A DNA stretch of 64,000 bases, taken from the NCBI RefSeq assembly GCF_017916365.1, contig NZ_JAFMSU010000002.1, positions 1,612,001-1,676,000 of the forward strand, read 5' to 3'. The first letter of the stretch is position 1; every line of letters begins with the position of its first letter. Below, piece by piece: positions 9,927 through 18,202 of this stretch. The notes beneath the pieces were generated by a model, which ran no database searches, had not been told where the DNA came from, and saw nothing but the letters and a program-made list of their open reading frames with translations. This stretch comes from Rufibacter roseolus. GTDB lineage: Bacteria > Bacteroidota > Bacteroidia > Cytophagales > Hymenobacteraceae. A program made the position numbers and the translations under genes.

Positions 9927-9973
9927 TGTGGATAAATCATGGTTATCCACCCCACTTATGCACATTATCCACA
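9927..9973. promoter_or_regulatory. Cluster of four DnaA boxes
   Basis: Four nonamers within 47 bp fit the DnaA box TTATnCACA: TTATCCACA on the minus strand (9927-9935), TTATCCACC (9943-9951, one mismatch), TTATGCACA (9956-9964) and TTATCCACA (9965-9973) on the plus strand. They lie just upstream of the MraZ boxes, next to AT-rich DNA (9974-10075). They could be part of a replication origin or a DnaA-controlled promoter region for the dcw operon. Confidence 0.75.
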
Positions 9974-10163
9974 TTTTTCCTCTATCACTTCGGGATAAGT
10001 TTTGGAAAACGTTTCTAATTTATTTGCTAAATAACACGTGAATACTTAGGCAAACAATTAACAATCAGGAATTTAGCTCATTTAACAAGCTTTTGGATCC
10101 GCTGAAAAGCGCCGGTGGAAGGAAGGTGGAGGAAAGTGGAGCAAAATTCCATATCTTTGTGGT
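9974..10163. other. AT-rich remainder of the mraZ upstream gap
   Basis: No gene seen. The left half (about 9974-10075) is AT-rich with runs such as TTCTAATTTATTTGC, which could serve as an unwinding region beside the DnaA boxes. The right end carries the promoter-like TATCTTTG before the next gene. Confidence 0.5.
10152..10159 (+). promoter_or_regulatory. -7 element, possibly giving a leaderless mRNA
   Basis: TATCTTTG matches TAnnTTTG and ends only 4 nt before the ATG at 10164. If used, transcription would begin at about the start codon. No good -33 TTG lies 19-21 nt upstream, so the site is tentative. Confidence 0.42.
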
Positions 10164-10598
10164 ATGCGTGGGAAACTCCGACATATTGTGCTTCTGGCGG
10201 TGGCTTTTTGCCTCCTGACGGGCTCTATTGGCGTGGCGGCAACCCATAGGTTTTGTGCCATGCTGGGAATGTCGGCATTGGCGGAAATGGGCCTTCAATC
10301 TGGGGGTATGGAATGCTGCGCGGCGGAGAAAAAGTCTTCTTGCCAGGACGAGGTCACCAAGGTGGAACAGCAGTCTTGCTGCACCTTTTCCGTTACCTAC
10401 CACAAACTGGACATTCCTTCCACCTTGAAATTCAGTAAGGTGGAATTATTGGCGCTCATGCCGGTGCTTACCACCTCTTTTCTGATACCGCCGGTAAGCA
10501 CCACGCCGGCCATTGGTTCCTGGGCCTTTTATTCAGACAGCTCCCCACCGCTGGCGGGCAGAGAACTCCTGCATCGGTTGCACACCCTCATCGTTTAG
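10164..10598 (+). CDS. HYC_CC_PP-like small exported protein
   Basis: A 144-residue protein with an N-terminal signal or anchor (about residues 6-26). It has HRFC near the N-terminus, two CC pairs (ECCAAEKKSSC and QQSCCTF), and a C-terminal SPPLAGRELLHRL. This arrangement matches what I know as the HYC_CC_PP family of Bacteroidota, small Cys/His-rich proteins next to TonB receptors, although the first motif reads HRFC, not HYC. Six Cys and several His suggest metal binding in the envelope. It lies 62 nt upstream of the TonB receptor and three genes from an HMA protein, supporting a metal-related role. The biochemical function is unknown. Confidence 0.72.
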   Translation: MRGKLRHIVLLAVAFCLLTGSIGVAATHRFCAMLGMSALAEMGLQSGGMECCAAEKKSSCQDEVTKVEQQSCCTFSVTYHKLDIPSTLKFSKVELLALMPVLTTSFLIPPVSTTPAIGSWAFYSDSSPPLAGRELLHRLHTLIV

Positions 10599-10616
10599 GT
10601 CCTACTTTTCGCTTTT

Positions 10617-10652
10617 AAGGCAGAATCCATCCTACTTGGTGCTTCTGCCCTT
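10617..10652 (+). other. Hairpin before the TonB receptor start
   Basis: AAGGCAGAA and TTCTGCCCTT can pair across a 17-nt loop, ending 8 nt before the start codon at 10661. It may attenuate or stabilise the operon message. There is no U-tract, so a terminator is unlikely. Confidence 0.4.
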
Positions 10653-10660
10653 CAGAAAAG

Positions 10661-12910
10661 ATGTTGAATCTAAATGAAATCCAATCCATGTTATCTAATA
10701 TAGGTCGTGCTTTTCGGGCAATGACATTTATCGGACTCCTGCTGCCGCTGGTAGGGCAAGCCCAGAATCTGGCGGGCCGCGTGGTTGATGCCACCAGCGC
10801 CACCCCGCTAATTGGGGCCTCGGTGATCTGGCTGGGCACAAACCAGGCCACCAGCACCGATGCCAATGGCCACTTCACATTGGCTCCTGCTCCGGCAGGG
10901 CAAACTGCCCTTTTGGTCAGCTACATCGGCTACAAACCAGACACCGTGCAGGTACAGGGCCGCGCCCATATAGTAGTGCAGCTGAAATCTGTTACCTCTA
11001 TCAAGGAAGTGACCATCACGGGCAAACAGGACCGCTACTCGGCGCTTACACCCACCAACTCCCAGGTGGTCACGGCCAAAGACCTGACCAAATCTGCGTG
11101 CTGTAACCTAGCCGAGAGCTTTGAGACAAACGCCTCGGTGGAGGTTTCCACCTCAGACGCAGTGTCCGGGGCCAAACAGATCCAAATGCTGGGATTGGAT
11201 GGGGCCTACACCCTCATGACCACCGACAACGTGCCGGCCCTGCGCGGCCTGGCCACCCCCTACCGCCTGAACTACCTGTCTGGGACTTATATAGAGGCTA
11301 TTGACATCATCAAAGGCACCGGCTCGGTGTTGAATGGCTATGAGTCCATCTCGGGGCAAGTGAACGTGCGGCTCAAGGATCCGGAGAAGTCTGACCGCGT
11401 GTTTGTGAACCTTTATGGCAACAGCCTGGCCAAGTGGGATGCCAACGTGAACACCTCGTTTACGCTTACGCCCAAACTGAGCACCGTGCTCATGCTCCAC
11501 ACCGACCAACTCAGCAACCGCGTTGATAACAACCAAGACGGTTTCCTGGACCTGCCTCTGGGCAAGCACTACAACGTGTTCAACAAGTGGAAGTACAACA
11601 CAGGCAAGCAATGGGTAGCCGAGATAGGTGTGCAGGCGTTGCGTGAAACCAGAACTGGAGGCCAGGTGGGCTACCGCCCCGGCATGCCACAGGAGGAAGG
11701 CAGTTTCTACGGCACTCAGTCAGAGACTGACCGCGTGAGCGGCTTCTCTAAAACTTCTTACACGTTCAAGAACAAGCCCTATCAGAGCATCGGGTTGATT
11801 CTGTCTGGTGCCCGGCACGACTTTGATTCGCATTACGGCACTAGGCCTTACAAAGGCTACCAGAACAGCGGTTTGGCCAACCTGATTTTCCAGTCGGCGT
11901 TTGGGAACACAGCGCACACGTACAAAACCGGTCTGAGCTACCAGTACGAGGACTATCAGGAGAAACTGGCTGGTCGGCGTCTGGAGCGCCGGGAGCGGGT
12001 ATCAGGGGCGTTTTTCGAGTATATTTACCAAAACAGCACCAATCTGACTTTGGTGGGCGGTGTGCGCGCCGATCATCATAACCTGTATGGCTGGGTGTAT
12101 ACGCCCCGCTTCAACGCGAAGTATAATTTCACCCCCAATTCCATCCTGCGCCTGGGGGCCGGGAAAGGCTTCAGGATAGCCAACCCCATTGCCGAGAACG
12201 TGGCCTCGCTCATCAGCAACCGCGCTTTCTATTTCCAGAACGATCTGCAGCCCGAGAAAGCCTGGAACCTGGGCGGAAGCTTCACGCAGTACTTTGAGGT
12301 GGGCGAACGCAAAGGCGCTTTCATCACCGATTACTACTATACCACCTTCCAGAACCAGATTGTGCCCGATATGTACAGCAGTCCGTTCCAAGTGGCGTTC
12401 ACGAACCTTAATGGAAGGTCTTTCTCCAAAAGCTTCCAGGGGGAGGTGCAGTATGAGCTCACTTCCATGCTGGACGTGAAAGCGGCTTACAAGTATTTTG
12501 ACGTGCGCACCACCTACAACGGCGAGCTGTTGCGGCGGCCGTTCATCCCCAACCACCGGGCGTTCCTGAACCTGGGCTTCGCAACCCCCTTTGACAAATG
12601 GCGCGCCGATGTAACAGCCCAGTGGTTCGGGAAGAGGCTGGTTCCTTCCATGGACCATGACATGAACCACCACGAAACCTCCATCATGACCAGAACTGTT
12701 AGCCCGTACGCGGTGTTTAATAGTCAGATCACACGGGCGTTCAAACGTTGGGAAGTGTACCTGGGTGCCGAAAACCTGCTGGACTACAAACAGCGAAAAC
12801 CGATTGTGGGCGCTGACAATCCCTTCGGGCAGGAGTTTGATGCCAGCATGGTGTGGGCCCCAGTTATTGGTCGGGTAATCTACGCCGGCATGCGCTTTAC
12901 TTTAAAATAA
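10661..12910 (+). CDS. TonB-dependent receptor, probable metal uptake
   Basis: A 749-residue outer-membrane receptor. A signal peptide ends near residue 31 (LLLPLVGQAQ), followed by a carboxypeptidase-like beta-sandwich (about 32-112, GRVVDATSATPLIGASV), a plug domain (about 120-235) and a barrel to the C-terminus (RVIYAGMRFTLK). The plug begins KSACCNLAESFETN, a Cys-containing version I associate with receptors next to HYC_CC_PP and HMA genes. The substrate is inferred to be a metal or metal complex, perhaps copper, from the neighbours; sequence alone does not prove it. The start at 10661 has AGAAAAG before it; an in-frame ATG at 10688 is an alternative. Confidence 0.85.
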   Translation: MLNLNEIQSMLSNIGRAFRAMTFIGLLLPLVGQAQNLAGRVVDATSATPLIGASVIWLGTNQATSTDANGHFTLAPAPAGQTALLVSYIGYKPDTVQVQGRAHIVVQLKSVTSIKEVTITGKQDRYSALTPTNSQVVTAKDLTKSACCNLAESFETNASVEVSTSDAVSGAKQIQMLGLDGAYTLMTTDNVPALRGLATPYRLNYLSGTYIEAIDIIKGTGSVLNGYESISGQVNVRLKDPEKSDRVFVNLYGNSLAKWDANVNTSFTLTPKLSTVLMLHTDQLSNRVDNNQDGFLDLPLGKHYNVFNKWKYNTGKQWVAEIGVQALRETRTGGQVGYRPGMPQEEGSFYGTQSETDRVSGFSKTSYTFKNKPYQSIGLILSGARHDFDSHYGTRPYKGYQNSGLANLIFQSAFGNTAHTYKTGLSYQYEDYQEKLAGRRLERRERVSGAFFEYIYQNSTNLTLVGGVRADHHNLYGWVYTPRFNAKYNFTPNSILRLGAGKGFRIANPIAENVASLISNRAFYFQNDLQPEKAWNLGGSFTQYFEVGERKGAFITDYYYTTFQNQIVPDMYSSPFQVAFTNLNGRSFSKSFQGEVQYELTSMLDVKAAYKYFDVRTTYNGELLRRPFIPNHRAFLNLGFATPFDKWRADVTAQWFGKRLVPSMDHDMNHHETSIMTRTVSPYAVFNSQITRAFKRWEVYLGAENLLDYKQRKPIVGADNPFGQEFDASMVWAPVIGRVIYAGMRFTLK

Positions 12911-12919
12911 TTGCTTATT

Positions 12920-12977
12920 GTTGATTGTTCATTGTTTTTCCAAATAACCAGACAACAATCAGCAATGGACAATCAAC
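12920..12977. repeat. Imperfect inverted repeat after TonB receptor
   Basis: GTTGATTGTTCATTG and CAATGGACAATCAAC pair at 14 of 15 positions around a loop of about 28 nt. It follows the receptor stop codon and may act as a hairpin or be a dispersed repeat. Confidence 0.55.
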
Positions 12978-12985
12978 ACTTACAG

Positions 12986-13022
12986 ATTTTGGCCCGATTA
13001 TGGCAAAACAGGCTTAAAACAG
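12986..13022. repeat. Dispersed palindrome copy (weak)
   Basis: TTTTGGCCCGA and AACAGGCTTAAAAC resemble the two arms of the intergenic palindrome family described in the findings; pairing here is partial. Confidence 0.5.
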
Positions 13023-13065
13023 AAGACAGAACATAAACAAAAAAATCAACCATAACCCAAAACAA

Positions 13066-13416
13066 ATGAAAACCCTTAAAATCTGGATGCTTTCCCTAAT
13101 GCTCACCGGCTTGGCTTCTTTCTCTTTTGCCCAAAGCGGCGGCAAAGCCGAAGAGGTGAAAATCAAGACCTCGGCGGTGTGCGATATGTGCAAAGCCACC
13201 ATTGAAAAAGGCCTGGCCTACGAGAAAGGCGTGAACAAAGCCACCCTGGATGTAGACTCCAAAGTACTTACGGTATCTTACAACGGCCAGAAAACCTCAT
13301 TAGAGAAAATAAGAAAAGCGGTGAATGACTTAGGCTATGACGCCGATGACACTAAGGCCACTCCCCGCGCCTATGACCGCCTGGATGGCTGCTGCAAGAA
13401 AGACGCCGTTCACTAA
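13066..13416 (+). CDS. Secreted heavy-metal-associated (HMA) domain protein
   Basis: A 116-residue protein with a signal peptide (cleavage after SFA, about residue 22) and one HMA ferredoxin-like domain. The metal site is CDMC (near residues 45-48), a CxxC as in CopZ/Atx1-type chaperones, within SAVCDMCKATIEKGL. A C-terminal GCCKKD adds two more Cys. It is predicted to bind a soft metal such as Cu(I) in the periplasm. It follows the TonB receptor by 155 nt and is closed by a strong terminator at 13434-13472, so the three genes form one likely unit. Confidence 0.86.
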   Translation: MKTLKIWMLSLMLTGLASFSFAQSGGKAEEVKIKTSAVCDMCKATIEKGLAYEKGVNKATLDVDSKVLTVSYNGQKTSLEKIRKAVNDLGYDADDTKATPRAYDRLDGCCKKDAVH

Positions 13417-13433
13417 GCTCAACCAAATTCACT

Positions 13434-13472
13434 AACAAGAAAGCCTGTTCCCCAAGAGCAGGCTTTCTTGTT
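13434..13472 (+). terminator. Intrinsic terminator after HMA gene
   Basis: Perfect 14-bp stem AACAAGAAAGCCTG / CAGGCTTTCTTGTT with an 11-nt loop, followed by TTAC. It can act in both directions because of the A-rich 5' side. Confidence 0.85.
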
Positions 13473-13620
13473 TTACAGCCCCATTTCGGAGCACCGGGAA
13501 TCCCTGGGCGGAGGCACTTTATCTGCGGAAAACCCGGCTGGGAAGAGGTAGCCACTTACATCCAGGGCTGGTTTCAAACCTTTTCCTTTTAACCACTTGC
13601 GCACACCCAAGTCATTTAGC

Positions 13621-13662
13621 GGTTGATTCAGGCCTTATTTCACAAAAACAGACCTGAATCAA
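13621..13662. repeat. Dispersed palindrome copy (strong)
   Basis: GTTGATTCAGG pairs perfectly with CCTGAATCAAC around a core of the family type (CCTTATTTC, AAAACAGA). Its outer stem differs from other copies yet pairs. It lies in the 291-nt gap between the HMA terminator and the M1 peptidase; nothing else is evident in that gap. Confidence 0.75.
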
Positions 13663-13763
13663 CTGCTTTGGCTTTTCACCCAGGAAATTTGGACATAGGT
13701 TACTGACCGGAAAGAGAAAGCGCTTACCTTTAATGTGCCATCATTTAAACCTGGCCATATTGA

Positions 13764-15635
13764 ATGCGAACGCCTAAACAACTTCTCTTCTGTGCTTTGC
13801 TCACGTTGAGCACCAGCGCCATTGCCCAACAACTGCCCATGCCCCGAAACATCGCGGCAGCGTACCAAAAAGGTACCCGCAGCCTGGACGGCACGCCAGG
13901 TAAAAGCTACTGGCAGAACACCGCCGATTATACCATCAAGGTAGATTTTGACCCGTCTTCCCGAAAACTGGCCGGAACTGTAGACATTGCCTACACTAAT
14001 GACAGCCCCGATACGCTCAGGCAGATCGTCTTCAAGCTGTACCCTAACTATTACCAGAAAGGAGCGCCCCGGGCCAACACCATTGACCCTGAGGACATCC
14101 ACGAAGGCGTGCAGATTGAGCGCCTGCAGGTAAACCAGGATCCTCAGAACGTGCAGAAACTGCGCATTGACGGCACCAACATGACTTTGCCCATCAAGCC
14201 GTTGGCACCCAAACAGAAGGCAAGTTTCTCCATCGCTTACCATTACATCCTCAACGCGGGCTCGCACATGCGCACCGGCCAGGTAGACCCGCAGGGCGCG
14301 GCCTTCGTGGCTTACTTCTTCCCGCGCATCGCGGTGTACGATGATGTGGACGGCTGGAACCGCATCCCGTACCTAGGCCCGGCCGAGTTCTACAACGACT
14401 TCTGCTCGTTCAACGCTGAGATTACCGTGCCCAAGGACTATGTGGTGTGGGCCACCGGCGACTTGAAAAATGCCGATGCCGTGCTCACGAAGAAGTATGC
14501 CAAGCGCCTGCAGGACGCCGAGCGGAAAGACGCCATCATCGCCGTCATCGATCAAAACGACCTCAAGCGCCGCGACATCACCGCACCCAACGCCCGCAAC
14601 ACCTGGAAGTTCACCGCCGATAACGTAGTGGATTTTGTGTTCGCCACCTCAGACCATTACCTCTGGAATTCTACCAGCCTGGTGGTGGACCCCAAAACCA
14701 AGCGCCGCACTCGCGTGGATGTAGCGTACAACCCCGAGCACCATGATTTTGAGGAAGTCATCCATTTCTCCCGCAAAACCGTGGGGGCGATGAGCTACAC
14801 TTTCCCCAAGTGGCCTTTCCCCTACTCCCACGAGACCGTCTTTGATGGTCTGGACCAGATGGAATACCCCATGATGGTGAATGACAACCCCGTGAAAACC
14901 CGCGAAGACGCCATTACCCTCACCGACCACGAGATCTTCCACACCATGTTCCCGTTCTACATGGGCACGAACGAAACCAAGTACGGCTGGATGGACGAAG
15001 GCTGGGCCACCCTAGGCGAATGGATCATCTCCTCCATCATTGAGCCCAAACTGGAAGACGATTACGGCGTGATGCCCTACGCCCAGATGGCCGCGACCGA
15101 GGCCGACATGCCCATCATGACCCTGACGAACCAGCAGAACGGCGCTCCCTTCTTCCTGAACTCCTACCCTAAGCCGGCGCTGGGTTACCTGTATGTTAAA
15201 CAAATGCTGGGCGATGAACTCTTCACCAAGGCTCTGCACAATTACATCCAGCAATGGAGCGGCAAGCACCCCCTGCCCTGGGATTTCTTCAATGCCATGA
15301 ACGCCGGCGCCGGCCGCAACCTCAACTGGTTCTGGAAACGCTGGTTCTTTGACGAAGGCTACCCAGACCTGGCCATTGCCAACGTGCAGCAACAGGCTGG
15401 TCAGTACCTGGTAACCGTGCAATCCAAAGGCACCAAACCCGTGCCCGTGGAACTGGTGGTCACCTACGCAGATAATAGCACTGCAAAATTCAGTAGAAAC
15501 GTGTCTGTGTGGGAAAGCGGCAACACCACCGTGCAGGTAGACTTCAAACCCGCCAAAGCCGTGAAGAAACTGGAACTGAAAGGCACCTACGTCCCGGATT
15601 CCTACCCCAGGGATAATGTGTTTGAGGTGAAGTAA
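13764..15635 (+). CDS. M1 family zinc metallopeptidase
   Basis: A secreted 623-residue aminopeptidase-like protein. A signal peptide is seen at residues 1-21 (cleavage after IAQ). The catalytic zinc site is HEIFH (389-393) with the third ligand Glu412, the exact HEXXH-X18-E spacing of M1 enzymes; Asp-Gln-Met-Glu-Tyr (364-368) stands at the place of the GAMEN-like exopeptidase motif. It probably trims peptides in the periplasm or outside the cell. No operon partner is visible: it is followed by a repeat pair and a bidirectional terminator shared with crtW. Confidence 0.9.
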   Translation: MRTPKQLLFCALLTLSTSAIAQQLPMPRNIAAAYQKGTRSLDGTPGKSYWQNTADYTIKVDFDPSSRKLAGTVDIAYTNDSPDTLRQIVFKLYPNYYQKGAPRANTIDPEDIHEGVQIERLQVNQDPQNVQKLRIDGTNMTLPIKPLAPKQKASFSIAYHYILNAGSHMRTGQVDPQGAAFVAYFFPRIAVYDDVDGWNRIPYLGPAEFYNDFCSFNAEITVPKDYVVWATGDLKNADAVLTKKYAKRLQDAERKDAIIAVIDQNDLKRRDITAPNARNTWKFTADNVVDFVFATSDHYLWNSTSLVVDPKTKRRTRVDVAYNPEHHDFEEVIHFSRKTVGAMSYTFPKWPFPYSHETVFDGLDQMEYPMMVNDNPVKTREDAITLTDHEIFHTMFPFYMGTNETKYGWMDEGWATLGEWIISSIIEPKLEDDYGVMPYAQMAATEADMPIMTLTNQQNGAPFFLNSYPKPALGYLYVKQMLGDELFTKALHNYIQQWSGKHPLPWDFFNAMNAGAGRNLNWFWKRWFFDEGYPDLAIANVQQQAGQYLVTVQSKGTKPVPVELVVTYADNSTAKFSRNVSVWESGNTTVQVDFKPAKAVKKLELKGTYVPDSYPRDNVFEVK

Positions 15636-15676
15636 GGTTGTTCCCTTTACCCTTGATTCAATATCGATTCCATACA

Positions 15677-15766
15677 TTGTCATCCTGAAAGAATCTTGTG
15701 AGCAAACGGTAGCAGCTCTCGTTCAGAGTCTACCTAGTTCTCACACAAGATCCTTCCAGGATGACA
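15677..15766. repeat. REP-like inverted pair (GTCATCCTG family)
   Basis: Arms at 15677-15700 (TTGTCATCCTG...) and 15741-15766 (...CAGGATGACAA) are inverted copies separated by 40 nt. The right arm contains an inner hairpin ATCCT-TCC-AGGAT. A third, single arm lies at 45300-45325. Confidence 0.75.
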
Positions 15767-15808
15767 AAAAAGGAGTAGGAGAAAAAGAAGAGCCACTGGC
15801 CAACCGGT

Positions 15809-15866
15809 CAAAATGAAAAGCCTCGGAAAGAGAAATTCTATTCTTCTTCCGAGGCTTTTCATTTTG
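15809..15866. terminator. Bidirectional terminator between M1 peptidase and crtW
   Basis: A perfect 20-bp stem (CAAAATGAAAAGCCTCGG... at 15809-15828 with its complement at 15847-15866) around an 18-nt loop, flanked by A/T-rich DNA, in the gap between two convergent genes. Confidence 0.82.
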
Positions 15867-15899
15867 AGTCTCCTTTTTAAGAAACAGGGCTAAGACTTG

Positions 15900-16604
15900 C
15901 TAGCTCCCTTTCACCAACCGGTCTTTCTCCTGGTACAGCTTCCACCAAGGAAGGTAAGGTTTGTCATGGTGCTCATAGTGGTACCCGAAGAAATAGCAGC
16001 TGATGAAGGCCCACAGGTGGTTCCGGCGCTGGGTAGATGATTTGTGCCGATTATCAGGCTCGTGCTCGCCGCGGTGTGGTAGGTACGTCCCGAAATAAAA
16101 AAGCTGGAATGTGGCCAGGACCGCAGGCACCATCCAGAACAGGATGATATTTTCCTTCAGGAACCATAGCTGCAACAGGTTGTAGGCCACGCCCATCAGG
16201 ACCATCTGCACAATAGTAATGTACTGCAGGGCAAAGCTGAAAAACCACAGAAAGAAGTTTCCCCCGTGGTAATCGGGGTCCTGATCAGTGGCGACGTGGC
16301 GGTGGTGCAGGTGGTGCTTGGGGTACAGACGGCCGTAGTAATTGAAGGCGAACAGCCCGGCGGTGATGGTGCCTACAACGGTATTCAGTTTCTTATTACC
16401 GGGAGCTACCACGCCATGCATGGCGTCATGGGCCGTGATGAACAGGCCGGTGTACAGATGCGTCATCACCAGCACGGCCAGGTAAGTCAAAGGCGACCAG
16501 AAATTCACTTGCCAGTGCAGCAGAAACCACAGCACACTCCCCCACACCAGCAAAATAGCCGCCGCAATGATGATTCCGGTATGTTTCTGCAAGAATAGCC
16601 TCAA
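15900..16604 (-). CDS. crtW: CrtW-type carotenoid 4-ketolase
   Basis: An integral membrane di-iron oxygenase (234 residues) that introduces a 4-keto group into carotenoid ionone rings. The histidine boxes are HDAMH (59-63), HHLHHRH (97-103) and HYEHH (209-213) followed by a KPYLPWW stretch close to the PHxPWW of CrtW proteins. Four or more hydrophobic segments are present. It might be read as a fatty-acid desaturase, but the box sequences and the nearby crtB, crtI and crtZ favour the ketolase. It lies 348 nt downstream of ispH, same strand, and has a repeat-rich upstream region, so it may have its own promoter. Confidence 0.88.
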   Translation of the reverse strand: MRLFLQKHTGIIIAAAILLVWGSVLWFLLHWQVNFWSPLTYLAVLVMTHLYTGLFITAHDAMHGVVAPGNKKLNTVVGTITAGLFAFNYYGRLYPKHHLHHRHVATDQDPDYHGGNFFLWFFSFALQYITIVQMVLMGVAYNLLQLWFLKENIILFWMVPAVLATFQLFYFGTYLPHRGEHEPDNRHKSSTQRRNHLWAFISCYFFGYHYEHHDKPYLPWWKLYQEKDRLVKGS

Positions 16605-16701
16605 AACAGATTTAAACTTTATTTAATTTTCCTGGAGCTAATTGCAACCCGAAGGCTTTCCTCAGGGATTTGAATCTTACTTGTCTACCTCTCAACTCTT
16701 A

Positions 16702-16747
16702 CGCAAGTTACAAACTTGCGGCATGATGGCTCCAAGTTGAAAACTTG
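16702..16747. repeat. Two CAAGTT/AACTTG palindromes in tandem
   Basis: CGCAAGTTACAAACTTGCG (16702-16720) is a perfect 8-bp inverted repeat, and CAAGTTGAAAACTTG (16733-16747) repeats its core about 31 nt on. They may be REP-like units or an operator pair upstream of crtW. Confidence 0.6.
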
Positions 16748-16854
16748 AAGCATAGGAATTATAAAACTGAAATTATAATTGGAGCGGATTTTTACGTAAT
16801 TCAGGAGTTAACAAGGAACGAAGGAAGTTTCAGCGACATTGAGAAAAGTTCTAG

Positions 16855-16899
16855 GTTTGTTTTAAGCCTGTATTCCTAAAAAGTAGCCTAAAACAAACT
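16855..16899. repeat. Dispersed palindrome copy
   Basis: GTTTGTTTTA pairs with TAAAACAAAC around a core like the intergenic family (AGCCTG, AGCCTA). It lies just downstream of ispH. Confidence 0.7.
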
Positions 16900-16952
16900 G
16901 CCCTCCCCTCCTTTTTCATCGTGCTACTTGATACATGATACCTACTACTAAC

Positions 16953-17798
16953 CTAGAAAGTCACCAGGGCATTGCGCACTTCCTCCATTAGCCACATGGG
17001 CGTGGACGTGGCTCCGCACACGCCAATGGTATCGCCGGGCTCAAACCAATCTGGGTTCAGTTCTTCTACCTTTGAGACGAAGTACGTGTTGGGATTGGTG
17101 TCTTTGCAGACCTGGTAGAGCACCCGGCCGTTGGAGGATTTGGTACCCGATACGAAGATTACCTTGGCATACTGCTGGGCAAAACGGCGCAATTCTTTGT
17201 CGCGGTTAGAGACCTGGCGGCAGATGGTGTCATTGGCATCTACGGAGTAACCGCGGGTTTCCAGCTCACTCTTGATGCGGTAGAAGTTATCGGTGCTTTT
17301 GGTGGTTTGGCTGTAGAGCGTGATGTTCTGGGGCAGCTCGTGACGGAGCAATTCGTCAAGGTTCTCAAAGACCACCGCCTCGTTGTTGGTTTGGCCCAGC
17401 AAGCCAAGTACCTCGGCGTGGCCGTGCTTACCGTAGATGAAAATCTGGTCTTTTTTGTCGAAAGAGTTCTTGATACGGTTCTGCAGCTTAAGCACTACCG
17501 GGCAGGAGGCATCTACCAGCGTGAGGTTATTCTGGAGCGCCAATTGGTAAGTAGAGGGCGGCTCGCCGTGGGCCCTGATGAGCACGCATTCGTCCCGCAG
17601 GGTTTGCAGAATATCATAGTTGATGATCCGCAGGCCTTTTTGCTGCAAACGCTCCACCTCCACATCATTGTGCACGATGTCACCCAAACAATATAGGTAG
17701 CCCTGTTCCTCCAGCAGGTCCTCGGCCATCTGAATGGCATAGATTACCCCAAAGCAAAAGCCAGAATTTGAATCAATATGTACCTGTAGCTGACGCAT
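16953..17798 (-). CDS. ispH: IspH, HMBPP reductase
   Basis: IspH (LytB) makes IPP and DMAPP, the last step of the MEP isoprenoid pathway, using a [4Fe-4S] cluster. The 281-residue protein has the three cluster cysteines Cys15 (GFCFGV), Cys99 (DASCPV) and Cys193 (DTICRQ), and the catalytic Glu129 in the HGHAEV motif. A final GVCGATSTP motif is typical. Length is normal. Its place between carotenoid genes suggests supply of precursor for pigment, although IspH is needed for all isoprenoids. A 404-nt gap lies upstream, so it may have a separate promoter. Confidence 0.95.
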   Translation of the reverse strand: MRQLQVHIDSNSGFCFGVIYAIQMAEDLLEEQGYLYCLGDIVHNDVEVERLQQKGLRIINYDILQTLRDECVLIRAHGEPPSTYQLALQNNLTLVDASCPVVLKLQNRIKNSFDKKDQIFIYGKHGHAEVLGLLGQTNNEAVVFENLDELLRHELPQNITLYSQTTKSTDNFYRIKSELETRGYSVDANDTICRQVSNRDKELRRFAQQYAKVIFVSGTKSSNGRVLYQVCKDTNPNTYFVSKVEELNPDWFEPGDTIGVCGATSTPMWLMEEVRNALVTF

Positions 17799-18202
17799 AT
17801 ACCCTTAACAGATTCTTTTCAGGATTGTTTGCTCGGTTTCCAGGTTTTCACCCAAAATTTCAGGCAGATTCCTTGGCCAAGCTTATCAAGCTGGATCCTC
17901 CAAAATGCTGCACTCTAAATTTCTCAGAGAAAACTGGCAAATTGGTGTTTACTTTTCAAGGCACGGGTTACGCAACAAACGTGCGCCGGAAGATCACTGT
18001 TTAAACGTAAATTCAGCTGATTGCTTATGGCTTTTTACAGGCAAAAACCTACAAATTAAAAAGTTAACGTCTGTACTATTCCTTTGACCTGTTTCACCAA
18101 AGAGCCGCTAAGTGGTAAGCAATATTGTAGTGCTTATTTAGAAGTAGACCTAGAAAAATACCTTAAAAATAATCGACATTGGTGAAAACGTCGATAAACT
18201 GT
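17799..18202. other. Gap upstream of ispH
   Basis: About 400 nt with no gene, repeat or convincing promoter that I can identify. It presumably holds the ispH promoter. Confidence 0.5.

Larger units (their letters stand above)
16605..16952. other. Gap between ispH and crtW
   Basis: No gene seen. It holds two adjacent CAAGTT-type palindromes (16702-16747) and one copy of the dispersed palindrome (16855-16899), otherwise AT-rich DNA that should contain the crtW promoter. No clear TAnnTTTG was found for crtW. Confidence 0.6.
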
